A DNA stretch of 5,371 nucleotides from Candidatus Hydrogenedentota bacterium (GCA_022710255.1 JAKLHG010000304.1:1-5371), one strand, 5' to 3'. Counted from the first letter of the stretch, positions 1-5,371 are shown. Notes: generated by a model not told the origin, from the sequence alone. Program-made: numbers and translations.

Positions 1-813
1 CATACCTACGCCAGCTACCTGAAAAAACGCGAGGATGTCACCTTGAACGGGCTCGCCTCCTGCGCCACCAATGAATTCGCCGAGGTCATTCTGGGCGGCA
101 CCATCGCCATCCCTGCGGCGGTGCTGTTTTTTGGAGTGGCACAGGCGAAGGTCATCGCGGCGGGAGGGACATTTTCATTGGGTTTTTTCGCGCTGCCCGT
201 GATATTTCAGCAAATGCCTGCAGGACAGCTATTCGGAACACTGTGGTTTCTGTTGCTGTTCCTTGCAGGACTGACCTCTTCCATGGCCATGTTCACACCA
301 TTGCTCGTGTTTCTGGAAGACGAGCTTCAGGTGGTGCGAAAGCGAGGGGTAATGCTGGTCGGCATCGCTGTGTTTTTCATGATGCAGCCAGTAGTATTTT
401 TCATGCATCACGGCATGGTGGATGAGATAGATTACTGGGTGGGGGAATTTGGCCTGGTGCTGTTTGCGGCCATTGAAACGGTGGTGTTTTCCTGGGTGTT
501 CGGCATGACAAAAGGGTGGGAGGAAATGCACCTGGGGTCGGACTTGAAGATTCCCTCTTTTTTCTACTATGTCATGAAATATGTAACGCCGACCTTCATG
601 ATTCTGCTGGTCGCATGGTGGGCCTATGACGGGTTAATTGATCATGTATTCATGAAGGAGGTCGCGGAAGAATCCCACCCGTACCGCTGGCTGGCGCGGT
701 TCATGATACTCGGCGTGGCCGCATTCCTGGTCTGGGGAGTCCGGCATGCCTGGAAAACCCATCCTAAATTTTTTGAGGAAGTTGAGCCCCTGCAACAGGA
801 GGACGCTGTATGA
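1..813 (+). CDS. LeuT-type sodium-dependent amino acid symporter (NSS/SNF family), C-terminal part, 5' truncated
   Basis: The reading frame is open to the left edge, so the gene begins outside the window; the TTG at 43 lies inside the family motif TYASYLKKRED and is not the start. The 270 visible residues match the second half of a LeuT-fold sodium symporter. They contain about six membrane helices, TM7 to TM12, near residues 29-48, 77-104, 117-135, 145-168, 188-209 and 230-249. Asn24 in TNEFAEVILGG corresponds to the Na1-site Asn286 of Aquifex LeuT. Thr92-Ser93 in AGLTSS correspond to the Na2-site Thr354-Ser355; the spacing of 68 residues is the same as I recall for LeuT. The protein would import an amino acid across the inner membrane with sodium. 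The substrate pocket (TM1, TM3, TM6) is mostly outside the window, so specificity cannot be judged. It overlaps the next small gene by four bases. Family assignment is very secure. Confidence 0.95.
   Translation, partial: HTYASYLKKREDVTLNGLASCATNEFAEVILGGTIAIPAAVLFFGVAQAKVIAAGGTFSLGFFALPVIFQQMPAGQLFGTLWFLLLFLAGLTSSMAMFTPLLVFLEDELQVVRKRGVMLVGIAVFFMMQPVVFFMHHGMVDEIDYWVGEFGLVLFAAIETVVFSWVFGMTKGWEEMHLGSDLKIPSFFYYVMKYVTPTFMILLVAWWAYDGLIDHVFMKEVAEESHPYRWLARFMILGVAAFLVWGVRHAWKTHPKFFEEVEPLQQEDAV
797..802 (+). promoter_or_regulatory. Strong Shine-Dalgarno site for the small downstream ORF
   Basis: A perfect AGGAGG lies inside the last codons of the symporter gene, seven bases before the ATG at 810. 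It is the main evidence that the 44-codon ORF is translated, and with the ATGA overlap it suggests translational coupling to the transporter. Confidence 0.75.
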
Positions 814-944
814 ACGTGTTATCCTGGCTCTATATGGGAGTGGTCTGGGCGGGCATACTCGCCCTGAATATCTTTTGCTTTTTCCGCATTTTCCGCCGGA
901 ATAAAACAAAGGACGATGCTGAATCAAGCACGAACGGTTCTTAA
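810..944 (+). CDS. Small single-helix membrane protein, probable NSS transporter small subunit (MetS-like)
   Basis: This 44-residue ORF starts at an ATG overlapping the symporter stop codon (ATGA, 810-813) and has an AGGAGG seven bases upstream. The product has one hydrophobic helix at about residues 3-25 (LSWLYMGVVWAGILALNIF), then a basic patch RIFRRNK and a polar, acidic tail. The positive-inside rule puts the C-terminus in the cytoplasm. Some bacterial NSS transporters, such as MetP of Corynebacterium, need a short single-helix partner (MetS) encoded directly downstream. Size, topology, position and overlap all fit that role here. I cannot confirm sequence similarity to the MetS family, and small subunits diverge quickly. 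I infer a role in assembly or activity of the transporter. It ends 32 bases before the convergent gene. Confidence 0.72.
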   Translation: MNVLSWLYMGVVWAGILALNIFCFFRIFRRNKTKDDAESSTNGS

Positions 945-976
945 GGGCATTCGCCCGTATCCCCAAAGAAAAGGAC

Positions 977-1675
977 TCAGTTGACTGCCGGGGCCGATGC
1001 GGCGGCGGCATGGTCGTCGGCGGAACCGGGGCTTTGCTCAATCACGTCAACAGCTTCGGCGGGCGCTTCTACCGCAGGGACTTCTACAGCGGGTGCTTCC
1101 ACTGGAGGGGCATCCACTGCGGGCGCTTCGGCCGGGGGTACTTCCACCGCAGGGACTTCCGCAGCCGGCGCTTCTGCCGGTGGCGTTTCGACATTTTCCG
1201 GAGCGGGTTCAGTAAAGCCTTCCGTCTCCAGTCCTTCGGACAATTTCGCGCGGATACCTTCAAGCAACGCCTGAGCGGGGGCGGGATCCGCCTGTTTCCT
1301 GTCATGCCAGTTGGGATGGGTCAGCAAAGTAACGCCGTACACCTGGCGTATACTTTCAATGGAAATGGCGGTCTCTTGGGGAGATTTTTCAACCAGGTCG
1401 ATGGTGAACTTTGTCCGGCGCGGTTGCACCCAAAGCATACGTTTCATGGGGGTATAGGCTACAAAGGAGCCTCGTTTGTCCCGGGTGTACAGGTCATAAC
1501 CCTGATCAAGAACCACCCGTTTCACGGCATGCCATGTATCCTGGAAGGGGGCGTTTAATACACTTTCCTCGCGAAGCGCAAATCCGGTGGTGTCCCGGGC
1601 GGCGCGGGCACACCCCAAATTGCCCAGGCAGGTTACCAAGACTGCGCACACCATCGCTATCATGAGTTTTTTCAT
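977..1675 (-). CDS. Exported protein with a conserved N-terminal domain and a Pro-Ala-Glu pentapeptide tail
   Basis: The ATG at 1675 is chosen because it opens a signal peptide (MKKLMIAMVCAVLVTCLG) and has AAGGGAG eight bases upstream; an in-frame start at 1732 would overlap the promoter and disrupt the signal. The product is 232 residues. Cys22 in LGNLGC could be lipidated, but Asn at -3 breaks the lipobox; cleavage after Ala-Arg-Ala (residues 23-25) by signal peptidase I is the alternative. Residues about 36-145 form a compact domain (VLNAPFQDTWHAVKRVV, DLYTRDKRGSFVAYTP, QVYGVTLLTHPNWHDRK) that reads like a small alpha/beta envelope domain, loosely similar to BamC-like lipoproteins; this is impression only. 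Residues 165-204 are eight proline-led pentapeptides with an acidic fourth residue, a likely extended spacer in the periplasm. The last 25 residues are Ala-rich. Function unknown. It is convergent with the transporter genes. Confidence 0.88.
   Translation of the reverse strand: MKKLMIAMVCAVLVTCLGNLGCARAARDTTGFALREESVLNAPFQDTWHAVKRVVLDQGYDLYTRDKRGSFVAYTPMKRMLWVQPRRTKFTIDLVEKSPQETAISIESIRQVYGVTLLTHPNWHDRKQADPAPAQALLEGIRAKLSEGLETEGFTEPAPENVETPPAEAPAAEVPAVEVPPAEAPAVDAPPVEAPAVEVPAVEAPAEAVDVIEQSPGSADDHAAAASAPAVN
1064..1183 (-). repeat. Eight 15-bp tandem units encoding Pro-x-x-Glu/Asp-x pentapeptides
   Basis: Read on the - strand, this stretch encodes eight consecutive five-residue units, each beginning with proline and carrying Glu or Asp at position four (PAEV, PAVEV, PPAEA, PAVDA, PPVEA type). 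The frame is kept throughout. Individual 15-base copies have diverged at synonymous and Ala/Val positions, so the array is not freshly expanded, though such repeats can still change copy number between strains. The encoded segment should be extended and negatively charged. Confidence 0.85.
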
Positions 1676-1683
1676 AACCTGAT

Positions 1684-1690
1684 CTCCCTT
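1684..1690 (-). promoter_or_regulatory. Shine-Dalgarno site fixing the start of the exported repeat protein
   Basis: On the - strand the sequence is AAGGGAG, eight bases before the ATG at 1675. It supports that codon over the upstream in-frame start at 1732. Confidence 0.7.
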
Positions 1691-1702
1691 AACGTTTTGC
1701 GC

Positions 1703-1732
1703 ATTGTACCTGTTTGTGCCGTTGTCAATCAA
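1703..1732 (-). promoter_or_regulatory. Candidate sigma70-like promoter for the exported repeat protein
   Basis: On the - strand a TACAAT (-10, 1703-1708) is preceded by TTGATT (1727-1732) at an 18-base spacing. A perfect TTGACA overlaps it at 1723-1728 but leaves only 14 bases, which is too short for standard use. Transcription would begin near 1695, giving a short leader that still contains the Shine-Dalgarno site. Matches of five and four out of six are suggestive, not proof, and the host's sigma factor preference is unknown. Confidence 0.5.
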
Positions 1733-1746
1733 AAAGCGGTGCCGTT
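1716..1746. repeat. Pair of 8-bp direct repeats flanking the -35 region
   Basis: The octamer GTGCCGTT occurs at 1716-1723 and again at 1739-1746, 23 bases apart. The first copy runs from the spacer up to the alternative -35 hexamer of the candidate promoter; the second covers the end of the upstream reading frame. The arrangement could be a pair of regulator half sites on roughly the same DNA face, but two octamers can also occur by chance. Confidence 0.25.
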
Positions 1747-2776
1747 ATTCCATGGGATACCGAAGGCCCCATTGGGCACGCGCCGTGTCCAGGATGCCCA
1801 TGAGCGCAATGGTGTCGTCCAGGGCCATGGCATCGCATTCTGTTTCCCCGGAACGCATACAGTCCATTACAGCCTCTGCCTCATAATTGTAGCCGTTTCC
1901 CTTCAGCGGCAGGTGATGGGTTTCAGGGTCGCGGCCGGGCAGGGTGAGGGTTACGGCTTCAGCGCGCCAGAAAGGGACGTGCAGGGTGATAAACCCCTTT
2001 TCCCCGATAATGTGCGCATCCTGGGGCGTTTCCGTACGGATTGCGCTGGCGGTCAAGGCAAGGGCGCCGTTTTCATACTGCAGCGCCACTACGCTCTGGT
2101 CGTCCACCCCCGTGGGACCGAGGGTGGCCAGGGTAGTGACCTTTACGGGATGTACCCCCAACACCATCGCCGCCAGGGAAATGGGGTAGATGCCCACGTC
2201 GAGCAAGCCGCCGCCGCCCATTTCCAACTCAAACAGTCGCGGTTCCTCCTCGTAACCCGCCCGGAAACCAAAATCGGCCCGGATCATGCGCACCTTGCCG
2301 ATAAGCCCTTCCCAAACCCACCTATGTGCCTGAAGCACCGCCGGCAGAAACCGGGTCCACATGGCCTCCATAAGAAACCGGTTGTTTCTGCGCGCACAGG
2401 CCACCACTTCTTCCGCTTCACACCGGTTGATGGTAAAAGGTTTTTCGCACAACACCGCCTTGCCCGCATTCAGGCACAGCATGGAATTATCCTTGTGCAG
2501 GGGATGCGGGGTGGCGATGTAAACCACGTCCACTTCCGGATCCGCCGCCAGCGCCTCATAGGAAACATGGCAATGGGGAATCCCGAACAGGGTGCCGAAG
2601 TCCTCCGCAGTCGCCGCCGTACGCGACCCTACGGCCTGCAGCACCGCCCCACGCGCCGACTTCAATCCTTCCGCGAATTGCCGGGCAATATTTCCTGTTC
2701 CCAGGATACCCCAGCGGATAACTGCCGCGTTGCCTTGGTCATTTGAAAGAACCGACCGATTTAGTCCCGTCATCAT
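1745..2776 (-). CDS. Gfo/Idh/MocA family NAD(P)-dependent oxidoreductase
   Basis: This 343-residue protein is of normal length for the family. The N-terminal Rossmann domain has GILGTGNIA (residues 23-31) for dinucleotide binding, ATPHPLH (88-94) and the EKP motif at 111-113, whose lysine is the usual catalytic residue. The second domain carries GGGGLLDVGIYPIS (187-200); its Tyr197 in place of the usual His, with MEAMWTRFLPA at 136-146, points to the dihydrodiol dehydrogenase / D-xylose 1-dehydrogenase (NADP) subgroup. It probably oxidises or reduces a sugar or related polyol in the cytoplasm; no export signal is present. I use the first of two adjacent ATGs (2776; the other is 2773), served by AAAGG and GGAG upstream; a TTG at 2815 has no ribosome binding site. 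The FAD oxidoreductase gene lies 88 bases upstream on the same strand. I see no convincing promoter in that gap. Substrate is not determinable. Confidence 0.93.
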   Translation of the reverse strand: MMTGLNRSVLSNDQGNAAVIRWGILGTGNIARQFAEGLKSARGAVLQAVGSRTAATAEDFGTLFGIPHCHVSYEALAADPEVDVVYIATPHPLHKDNSMLCLNAGKAVLCEKPFTINRCEAEEVVACARRNNRFLMEAMWTRFLPAVLQAHRWVWEGLIGKVRMIRADFGFRAGYEEEPRLFELEMGGGGLLDVGIYPISLAAMVLGVHPVKVTTLATLGPTGVDDQSVVALQYENGALALTASAIRTETPQDAHIIGEKGFITLHVPFWRAEAVTLTLPGRDPETHHLPLKGNGYNYEAEAVMDCMRSGETECDAMALDDTIALMGILDTARAQWGLRYPME

Positions 2777-2780
2777 TGCG

Positions 2781-2790
2781 CTCCGCCTTT
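2781..2790 (-). promoter_or_regulatory. Ribosome binding region deciding the start of the Gfo/Idh/MocA gene
   Basis: The - strand reads AAAGGCGGAG. AAAGG is nine bases from the ATG at 2776, and GGAG is four bases from it and seven from the ATG at 2773, so both tandem ATGs could be used. The TTG at 2815 lies upstream of this site and is not served by it. Confidence 0.6.
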
Positions 2791-2849
2791 CATGCTTGTT
2801 TCTGTATGTTTCCAACTTCGCAGATGCCTGTAGTTGTGCATAAAGGACT

Positions 2850-2865
2850 GTCCGTTTCTGCGGAC
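2850..2865 (-). terminator. Weak hairpin just after the FAD oxidoreductase gene
   Basis: GTCCG (2850-2854) pairs with CGGAC (2861-2865) around a six-base loop, right at the stop codon of the FAD oxidoreductase. On the - strand it is followed by AGTCCTTTATG, with only a three-T run. The five-pair stem and missing U tract make it a poor intrinsic terminator; it may only attenuate or protect the transcript. Confidence 0.22.
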
Positions 2866-4247
2866 TACCCTGGTACGATTGCCCTATGTTGGCGAAGTAT
2901 TTCGTATACCCCTTTCATGTCCACATTCATTACCCCGGTATTTTCCCGGACAGCCTGTGCGGCCAGCACCGCGGCGGCCTGGCCGCAGGCCATGCAGGTA
3001 GCCTGCACGCGGAGCGCGGAGTTCGCCTCGCGGTCGCTGGAAAGGCAGCGCCCCGCCGCGAGCAGGCGCCGGCTGCCTCTTGGCACCAACGCGCCCCGAG
3101 GCACGGTGGGCACCGTGCCGGGTTTCAAAGGCCGCGTGTCAATGCCGCCCCCTTGGACATTGTGTAAATCAATGGGGTAGAAGCTATAACATACTGCGTC
3201 CTGCCAGAGGCGCCCGCTGACATAATCCTCGTGCATTATCGTAACCTCGCCTTGTATCGTCACGGTTTCCCGAATGCCGCACTCGGGCGCCATGAAAGCA
3301 ATTTCCAGGCCTTCAAGCCCGGGCTGGCGCCGCAGAAACCGATAGACGTGCAGCAGGCAGGTACGGCTGCGGAGTTCCGCCTCGCTGCGCCCGGCGCTGG
3401 TGCGGCCGTTGATGTTCGTGATGTGGGTGCAGTTGTCGCCGCGCGCCGCCAGGAAACCCACAATATTACGACGCACAAAGGTGTTGTCTTCCGGGGTCAG
3501 TTCGCCTTTGTCAACCCCTTCCTGGAAAACCCGGCGGAGGCGCTCCTTGTCCAAGGCGTTGAAATCGTAGCCGGTAAGCGTCAGGATGAGCGAACCGGGC
3601 TGAAGCGTGTCGTGTTCGACCACGGAGTACCCCGCCAGACCAACGACGTTTGCGTCGCCCGTGGCATCAATTACAGCCAAAGCCTTGATGGTTTCGAGAC
3701 CCGTCTTGGTGCAGAGGGTCAGAAGAAATCCGTCCTCGCCCTCTTCCACGCGCGCCGGCATGCTATGAAACAGCACCGACACCCCCGCCTGGTGCAGTGC
3801 TTCGCACAACAGCGACGCATAGACGGCGCGATTCACGCGCACCTGGTGCTGCGGGTGCCGTTCAGGAACCACCGTGAAATCGGGCAGTTGCCCGCCGCAC
3901 TCCGCAACGGCGCGGGAAACCAGTTCCCAGCCGATGCCCGCAATCACCTGCCGTCCCCAGGCGTGAAACAGCCCGGGAAAGTTCACGGCGGCCGTCGTGG
4001 TTGTGCCGCCCGGCATGCCGTTCTTTTCGATCAGCACGGTGCGCAGGCCCAGCCGCCCCGCCTGGATGGCGGCAATGGCGCCCGCCGTACCCGCGCCCAC
4101 TACGGCAATGTCATACTCGGCGGTTACGGCCGTTTCCCCGGTGTTTTGCCGCTTAACCTCGGTTACTTGCCCGACAGCATTGCCCGCCGCCAGGGTACCA
4201 CTGACTAAGGACGCCTGTATGAATTCCCGGCGCGTATTTGAAACCAT
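2865..4247 (-). CDS. Tat-exported FAD-dependent oxidoreductase (FAD_oxidored / pfam12831-like)
   Basis: From the ATG at 4247 the product has 460 residues. It opens with a twin-arginine signal (NTRREFIQA, residues 4-12, then a mildly hydrophobic stretch to about 26), so the folded flavoprotein is probably exported. YDIAVVGAGTAGAIAA (45-60) is the FAD-binding GxGxxG fold, with Glu74 in VLIEK for the ribose and GMPGGTTT (77-84) after it. IDATGDAN (193-200) is the second FAD contact. ECGIRET (322-328) and AAGRCLSSDREANSALRVQ (397-415) are typical late motifs of this family. The enzyme probably oxidises or reduces a small organic substrate; which one is unknown. Alternative starts are ATG 4262 and GTG 4289, which add 5 or 14 residues; 4247 gives the most typical Tat signal but only a weak GGGA nine bases upstream. 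The membrane protein gene ends 54 bases before it. Confidence 0.92.
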   Translation of the reverse strand: MVSNTRREFIQASLVSGTLAAGNAVGQVTEVKRQNTGETAVTAEYDIAVVGAGTAGAIAAIQAGRLGLRTVLIEKNGMPGGTTTTAAVNFPGLFHAWGRQVIAGIGWELVSRAVAECGGQLPDFTVVPERHPQHQVRVNRAVYASLLCEALHQAGVSVLFHSMPARVEEGEDGFLLTLCTKTGLETIKALAVIDATGDANVVGLAGYSVVEHDTLQPGSLILTLTGYDFNALDKERLRRVFQEGVDKGELTPEDNTFVRRNIVGFLAARGDNCTHITNINGRTSAGRSEAELRSRTCLLHVYRFLRRQPGLEGLEIAFMAPECGIRETVTIQGEVTIMHEDYVSGRLWQDAVCYSFYPIDLHNVQGGGIDTRPLKPGTVPTVPRGALVPRGSRRLLAAGRCLSSDREANSALRVQATCMACGQAAAVLAAQAVRENTGVMNVDMKGVYEILRQHRAIVPG

Positions 4248-4263
4248 AAAATAATTTCCCATG

Positions 4264-4285
4264 CGGAGGCCGTGAGCTTCCTCCG
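4264..4285 (-). other. Hairpin at the start of the FAD oxidoreductase gene
   Basis: CGGAGG and CCTCCG form a perfect six-pair stem around a ten-base loop, immediately before the ATG at 4262. On the - strand the 5' arm contains GGAGGA, the only strong Shine-Dalgarno-like string here, so it would be hidden in the fold. If translation starts at 4247 or 4262 the structure is in the leader and could affect initiation; if the GTG at 4289 is used it is inside the coding region. Function is inference. Confidence 0.4.
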
Positions 4286-4301
4286 GCACTATAATATTTT
4301 T

Positions 4302-4601
4302 TCAGTACTTGAGATATCCCAGAATGAACAACAACGCTAAAACGCATCTATAGGCCGCGATGGCTGCAACGGCGCCAAACAGCATCCATAATCCAACGGC
4401 CTGCATTTTATAAAGCCGCCTGGGCTTCCGATAAAGCCAGTGTGTCGCCACGGCCAGCCCAGAGGACAACAGGAATATGAAAAAGGGCTCACCCCAGTGA
4501 CTGCGGGAATCCGACCAACCTGTCCACGGCACAAAGATGAGTCCGATGATACTCCCGAATACAAAAATACAAATAAGGACAAGGGCGTGTTTCCATTTCA
4601 T
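4302..4601 (-). CDS. Small three-helix membrane protein of unknown function
   Basis: I do not recognise this 99-residue protein. It has hydrophobic segments at about 6-25 (ALVLICIFVFGSIIGLIFVP), 39-57 (PFFIFLLSSGLAVATHWLY) and 67-95. A Trp/Ser-rich loop (TGWSDSRSHWGEP) joins the first two and a basic loop (RKPRRLYK, 58-65) the second and third. The positive-inside rule puts the basic loop in the cytoplasm and the Trp-rich loop outside. No catalytic or metal-binding pattern is visible. The ATG at 4601 has AAGGA nine bases upstream; a TTG at 4628 has AGAGG five bases upstream and would add nine residues, so the start is not settled. It sits 36 bases after the phosphatase gene and before the FAD oxidoreductase on the same strand, so co-transcription is likely. 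That it is a real gene rests on its typical membrane-protein composition, ribosome binding site and gap-filling position. Confidence 0.75.
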   Translation of the reverse strand: MKWKHALVLICIFVFGSIIGLIFVPWTGWSDSRSHWGEPFFIFLLSSGLAVATHWLYRKPRRLYKMQAVGLWMLFGAVAAIAAYRCVLALLFILGYLKY

Positions 4602-4610
4602 CCGCTGTTT

Positions 4611-4615
4611 TCCTT
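4611..4615 (-). promoter_or_regulatory. Shine-Dalgarno site for the small membrane protein
   Basis: The - strand reads AAGGA, nine bases before the ATG at 4601. A competing AGAGG (4634-4638) overlaps the stop codon of the phosphatase gene and would serve a TTG at 4628. Confidence 0.5.
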
Positions 4616-4637
4616 GCAGCCAATTCAAGGCATCCTC

Positions 4638-5371
4638 TTAAAAACGCACTTCAATAGGGTCCTTCTCCTCCGCGTTGCAGGACCTGATTCCCGTAAGCAC
4701 CTTTACCGCACTTCCTTCCCCAACCTTTACCGTATACACCCCGTCTTTAAAAACCTTGGGCCGAAACGCATTTCCTTTAATGCGCACCGTATACAGGACC
4801 TCCTGATTCGATTCATCAATCACCTGTACCAGCGGATTTTCCTGTCCGACCATGTTCAGCGTCGGCAGCCAGGCAGCGGCGGCGCGGCCATAGTTGTCTT
4901 CCTGGGAGATGGTTTTGGGCCAGCCGGGATATTGCGCTGCCGGATTGGCGATATCCACTTTGCGGGGCCAGCATTCGAGTGTGATCTCCCGGGCGGGCTT
5001 GTTAAAGCGCACAATACCGAACCCCGCCGCGCGTACGGTTAGCTTGTCGCCCTGTGTGATGTCTTCAGGCGGGTTTGCAGCGGCCCAGCAGGTGACTTTG
5101 TTGCCGAAGCCGTCCAGGTGGCGTCCCGTGTATTCCGGCATGCCCGGCTGGCGGTTTTCACCCGGCGTTTCCGGCGCCCACCAGCGCGGGTACAGGTTGG
5201 CGATAGCGGGCATGCAGAAGGAATAGCAGGCGTCCTCCCAGTCGTCAATGCCGTGGTGAAAGATGCTGGCCAGGTGCTGATCCCCGGCGATATGGACGGC
5301 AAAACAGCGCCGTATTTTATCCAGCGCTTTGTTGCGCCCGGTCTGGGGCCAGCCGTTGGAATCCAGGTCGG
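4638..5371 (-). CDS. PhoD-like metallophosphatase, C-terminal part, 5' truncated
   Basis: The frame stays open to the right edge, so the N-terminus is outside the window; the ATG at 5213 is internal. Of the 243 visible residues, the first begin DLDSNGWPQTGRNKALD, then FAVHIAGDQHLASIFHHGIDDW (23-44). GDQH (29-32) is the late metal-binding motif of calcineurin-like phosphoesterases, and the following His-His may also lie near the metal centre. SFCMPAIANLYPRWW (50-64) and GNKVTCWAAANP (89-100) follow, as in alkaline phosphatase D-like proteins. The last 60 or so residues are beta-rich (VLYTVRIKGNAFRPKVF, GVYTVKVGEG) and look like a small accessory beta domain. Such enzymes are usually exported phosphodiesterases or phosphatases needing metal ions; the signal peptide cannot be seen here. 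Substrate is unknown. The gene is followed after 36 bases by the small membrane protein gene on the same strand. Confidence 0.9.
   Translation of the reverse strand, partial: DLDSNGWPQTGRNKALDKIRRCFAVHIAGDQHLASIFHHGIDDWEDACYSFCMPAIANLYPRWWAPETPGENRQPGMPEYTGRHLDGFGNKVTCWAAANPPEDITQGDKLTVRAAGFGIVRFNKPAREITLECWPRKVDIANPAAQYPGWPKTISQEDNYGRAAAAWLPTLNMVGQENPLVQVIDESNQEVLYTVRIKGNAFRPKVFKDGVYTVKVGEGSAVKVLTGIRSCNAEEKDPIEVRF

Noticed and set aside
945..956. GGGC-ATTC-GCCC inverted repeat between the convergent genes, as a bidirectional terminator
   Set aside because: The stem is only four pairs and no T run follows on either strand.
1064..1183. CRISPR-like or phage-type array
   Set aside because: The 15-base units are contiguous without spacers and stay in frame in a protein, so they are coding repeats.
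981..1274. + strand ORF with an Ala/Gly/Ser/Thr repeat
   Set aside because: It is the reverse complement reading of the pentapeptide array; the repeat belongs to the - strand protein with the signal peptide and ribosome binding site.
1736..1747. Terminator after the Gfo/Idh/MocA gene: CGG-CA-CCG followed by five T on the - strand
   Set aside because: A three-pair stem with a two-base loop cannot form a stable terminator hairpin.
1697..2746. Long + strand ORF of 349 codons opposite the Gfo/Idh/MocA gene
   Set aside because: It is the antisense shadow of a well-recognised enzyme; its translation is rich in His, Arg and Gln with no motif and no ribosome binding site.
3231..4208. Long + strand ORF of 325 codons opposite the FAD oxidoreductase
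   Set aside because: It is antisense to a clear flavoprotein gene, has no family features, and its openness follows from the GC-rich codon pattern of the real gene.
4264..4303. Rho-independent terminator on the + strand: CGGAGG/CCTCCG stem followed by TTTTTT
   Set aside because: The T run begins about ten bases after the stem, and no + strand gene ends here.
4291..4320. Promoter for the FAD oxidoreductase, from TATTAT on the - strand at 4291-4296
   Set aside because: No -35-like hexamer lies 16 to 18 bases upstream, and the AT-rich string alone is weak evidence.

Overview
The window holds seven genes: two at the left on the + strand, then five on the - strand, the first and last cut by the window edges. 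GC content is moderately high, intergenic gaps are short (about 30 to 90 bases), and several ORFs could start at TTG or GTG as well as ATG. A twin-arginine-exported FAD oxidoreductase, a Gfo/Idh/MocA oxidoreductase and a PhoD-like phosphatase with a beta-rich C-terminal extension suggest a Gram-negative bacterium of the Planctomycetota / Lentisphaerota / Hydrogenedentota type. This is inferred from gene content only, and the phylum is not certain.

Left (1-944, + strand): the C-terminal half of a LeuT-type sodium:amino-acid symporter, followed by a 44-residue single-helix protein. The small gene overlaps the transporter stop by ATGA and has its own AGGAGG ribosome binding site. This is the layout of NSS transporters with a MetS-type small subunit.

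Middle (977-2776, - strand): an exported protein with a conserved N-terminal domain and a Pro/Ala/Glu pentapeptide tail, encoded by eight 15-bp tandem units. It has a plausible sigma70-like promoter and a clear Shine-Dalgarno site. Upstream lies a cytoplasmic NAD(P)-dependent Gfo/Idh/MocA oxidoreductase of the dihydrodiol / D-xylose dehydrogenase type.

Right (2865-5371, - strand): a Tat-signal FAD-dependent oxidoreductase, a 99-residue three-helix membrane protein with no recognised family, and the C-terminal 243 residues of a PhoD-like metallophosphatase. These five - strand genes could be co-transcribed in part. A new promoter seems likely before the exported repeat protein, and the 88-base gap before the Gfo/Idh/MocA gene is the other possible break. 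No substrate can be read from the sequence; two oxidoreductases beside an exported phosphatase suggest catabolism of an organic compound, perhaps a sugar derivative.

I saw no RNA genes, CRISPR arrays, insertion sequences, attachment sites or defence genes. No stretch over 100 bases lacks a gene. I did not find a clearly novel system. The items most worth checking are the symporter small subunit, the unassigned membrane protein and the exported repeat protein.
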